The notes below the pieces were generated by a model. The model was not told where the DNA came from and made no database searches. It saw only the letters and a program-made list of their open reading frames with translations. A stretch of DNA of 64,000 nt from positions 3,224,001-3,288,000 of the forward strand of contig NZ_CP145904.1 in NCBI RefSeq assembly GCF_036895565.1. Direction: 5' to 3'. How positions within the stretch are numbered: position 1 is the first letter of the stretch; each line of letters starts with the position of its first letter. The stretch comes from Flavobacterium sp. KS-LB2 (GTDB lineage Bacteria > Bacteroidota > Bacteroidia > Flavobacteriales > Flavobacteriaceae). Positions 62,807-64,000 of the stretch are shown one piece after another. Made by a program: the position numbers and the translations under genes.

Positions 62807-63748
62807 TTAATTTATCTCATTCAACATTTCGGCGATTTCGTCTAATCTTGGCGTAAGAATGATTTCTATTCTACGGTTTTTAGCTTTTCCATCAGCGGTT
62901 GCATTGCTTGCTAATGGGGAGAATTCTCCTCTTCCAGCCGCAGTAAGATTTTGCTTGTTGATTTTTTTGTTCTCACTCAAAATAGCAACTATTGCTGTCG
63001 CTCTTTTGGTTGATAAATCCCAGTTATCGGCAATTGGACCTGAAGCTGTAAACGCATCATCATCCGTATGACCTTCAATAAGTACGGAAATATCTGGGTT
63101 GTCGCCCAAAACTTTTGCCAATTCTACAACTGCTTTCTTCCCTTCGGAACCTACAGCCCAACTTCCCGAATTAAAAAGTAATTTGTTCTCCATAGAAACA
63201 TACACTTTTCCGTTTTTTTGTTCTACTGTCAACCCTTTTCCTTCAAAACTGTTCAAGGCTTTAGATAAGGTTTCTTTTAGTTTTTTCATGCTGGCTTCTT
63301 TGGCGGCAATCAAATCTTCTAATTCTTGCAAACGTTGTGCGCTTTTGCTCAATCGCTCTTGTTCTAATGCCAATGCTTTTCCTTTCTCGTCTAATTGATC
63401 CAGTAAATCACGGTTTTTCTTCATGTTGCTTTGCAAAGCATCACCGCTATTTTTTTCTAAAGCGGCGTAAGAATCCTGCAAGACTTTGAATTTATTTTGC
63501 GCTGCGGCGTAATCTGCTTTCAATTTATCCAGTTCGGCTTTGGATTTACTCAAATCATTTTTTAAACCATCGCGGTCTAATTCTAATTGGTTTTTAGCTT
63601 TTAGCAAATCGGCATTTTCATCTGCTAAGCTTCTGTTTTCTTTCTTGGAATCAGTGTATTTACTCTCTAAGTCGTTATATATTTTCTTAGATACACAAGA
63701 AGTTGAAAGGGCCAATACTAATAATCCAATGGAAACTCTTCTAATCAT
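62807..63748 (-). CDS. OmpA-family lipoprotein with coiled coil
   Basis: The 313-residue product has a lipoprotein signal (STSCVSKK, Cys18), a long coiled coil (about residues 25-170, rich in Lys, Leu, Asp and Glu) and an OmpA C-terminal peptidoglycan-binding domain (about 185-300: LLFNSGSWAVGSEGKKAV, VLIEGHTDDDAF, ATAIVAIL, GRGEFSPLASNATADGKAKNRRIEIIL). The NxxLSxxRA-type helix is present as NWDLSTKRA. It would tie the outer membrane to peptidoglycan. It stands alone. Confidence 0.93.
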   Translation of the reverse strand: MIRRVSIGLLVLALSTSCVSKKIYNDLESKYTDSKKENRSLADENADLLKAKNQLELDRDGLKNDLSKSKAELDKLKADYAAAQNKFKVLQDSYAALEKNSGDALQSNMKKNRDLLDQLDEKGKALALEQERLSKSAQRLQELEDLIAAKEASMKKLKETLSKALNSFEGKGLTVEQKNGKVYVSMENKLLFNSGSWAVGSEGKKAVVELAKVLGDNPDISVLIEGHTDDDAFTASGPIADNWDLSTKRATAIVAILSENKKINKQNLTAAGRGEFSPLASNATADGKAKNRRIEIILTPRLDEIAEMLNEIN

Positions 63749-63931
63749 TTTTGTTTGTATTTATGTTGTTTCTAATGTTGTTTTGAAAACAAAATTTCAA
63801 ATTGTATTCGAATGCCCTAGCCCCGATAATCGCTACGTTTCGAGGGAAAAGATTACTCCACCAAGTTACTATTTTTTTGGTGTTCAGTGAATTTCATTTG
63901 CAACGGATAGCGGGAAAAGCTCCTGAAAATG

Positions 63932-64000
63932 TTACTCTATTTCTACCAAAATTGGGCAGTGATCTGAATGTACGGCATCTGATAAAATAACGGCTCTTTT
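63932..64000 (-). CDS. xth: Exonuclease III family protein (C-terminal end only)
   Basis: The last 22 residues before the stop at 63932-63934 read RAVILSDAVHSDHCPILVEIE, with a leading Lys. The SDHCP motif holds the catalytic histidine of exonuclease III/AP-endonuclease enzymes of the EEP fold. The gene continues past the window edge, so its length and the rest of the active site cannot be seen. It is transcribed away from the edge, towards the OmpA-family gene, 183 bases away. Confidence 0.8.
   Translation of the reverse strand, partial: KRAVILSDAVHSDHCPILVEIE

Overview
The window reads as ordinary chromosome of a member of the Flavobacteriaceae, most likely Flavobacterium or a close relative. 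The evidence is AT-rich DNA, starts without Shine-Dalgarno sequences, Bacteroidetes-type promoters (TTG, about 19-22 bases, TAnnTTTG), type IX secretion C-terminal domains, LES-type lipoproteins, a TonB receptor with an N-terminal CarboxypepD_reg-like domain, and DUF4270. No transposase, integrase, phage module or CRISPR array was seen.

Layout. 1-3.7 kb: nuoB (cut by the window edge) and nuoA, a cold-shock protein, aspS, and a small secreted MORN-like protein. 3.9-14.9 kb: a minus-strand galactan/galactose operon (galM, two GH53 galactanase lipoproteins, a GH2 beta-galactosidase, galK, galT, a sodium/sugar symporter) with a divergent GntR regulator. Together these would cut beta-1,4-galactan outside or in the periplasm, import galactose and run the Leloir pathway; no SusC/SusD pair is present. 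15-23.5 kb: tRNA-Leu(CAA), prs, rplY, pth, a secreted M43 metalloprotease, ribF, a tandem pair of small membrane proteins, and bioB. 23.5-30.5 kb: two large T9SS-exported proteins sharing a long C-terminal module, one carrying fourteen delta-60 repeats arranged as 7+7. 30.7-36.2 kb: recX, then a biotin operon bioF, a DUF2007 protein, bioD, bioA and a ketoacyl-synthase-like gene. 36.4-42.4 kb: a small exported protein, then two outer-membrane barrel candidates and a vanadium-haloperoxidase/PAP2-like lipoprotein, a DoxX-like protein and a GNAT acetyltransferase. 42.4-44.3 kb: atpD-atpC. 44.5-49 kb: a TonB receptor with an SGNH-hydrolase lipoprotein. 49.3-53.6 kb: a GT5-like protein, a DUF4270 lipoprotein and glmS. 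53.7-64 kb: panC, panD, an esterase-like protein, radA, a putative metalloprotease, two small unknowns, an AsmA-like/GT51 fusion, an aldo/keto reductase, an OmpA-family lipoprotein and the 3' end of xth (exonuclease III).

The most notable observations are: an apparently active ketoacyl synthase at the end of a biotin operon that lacks bioC/bioH locally; a 7+7 blade register in the delta-60 protein; a haloperoxidase-like protein whose N-terminal half is a decayed copy of its catalytic half; a GT5-like protein that has lost the glucan-synthase substrate loop; a set of promoters so close to the start codon that the mRNAs should be nearly leaderless; a 165-base MITE-like element inside the galactan operon; and period-7 micro-repeat tracts in several intergenic gaps. 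No wholly new system could be demonstrated from sequence reading alone.
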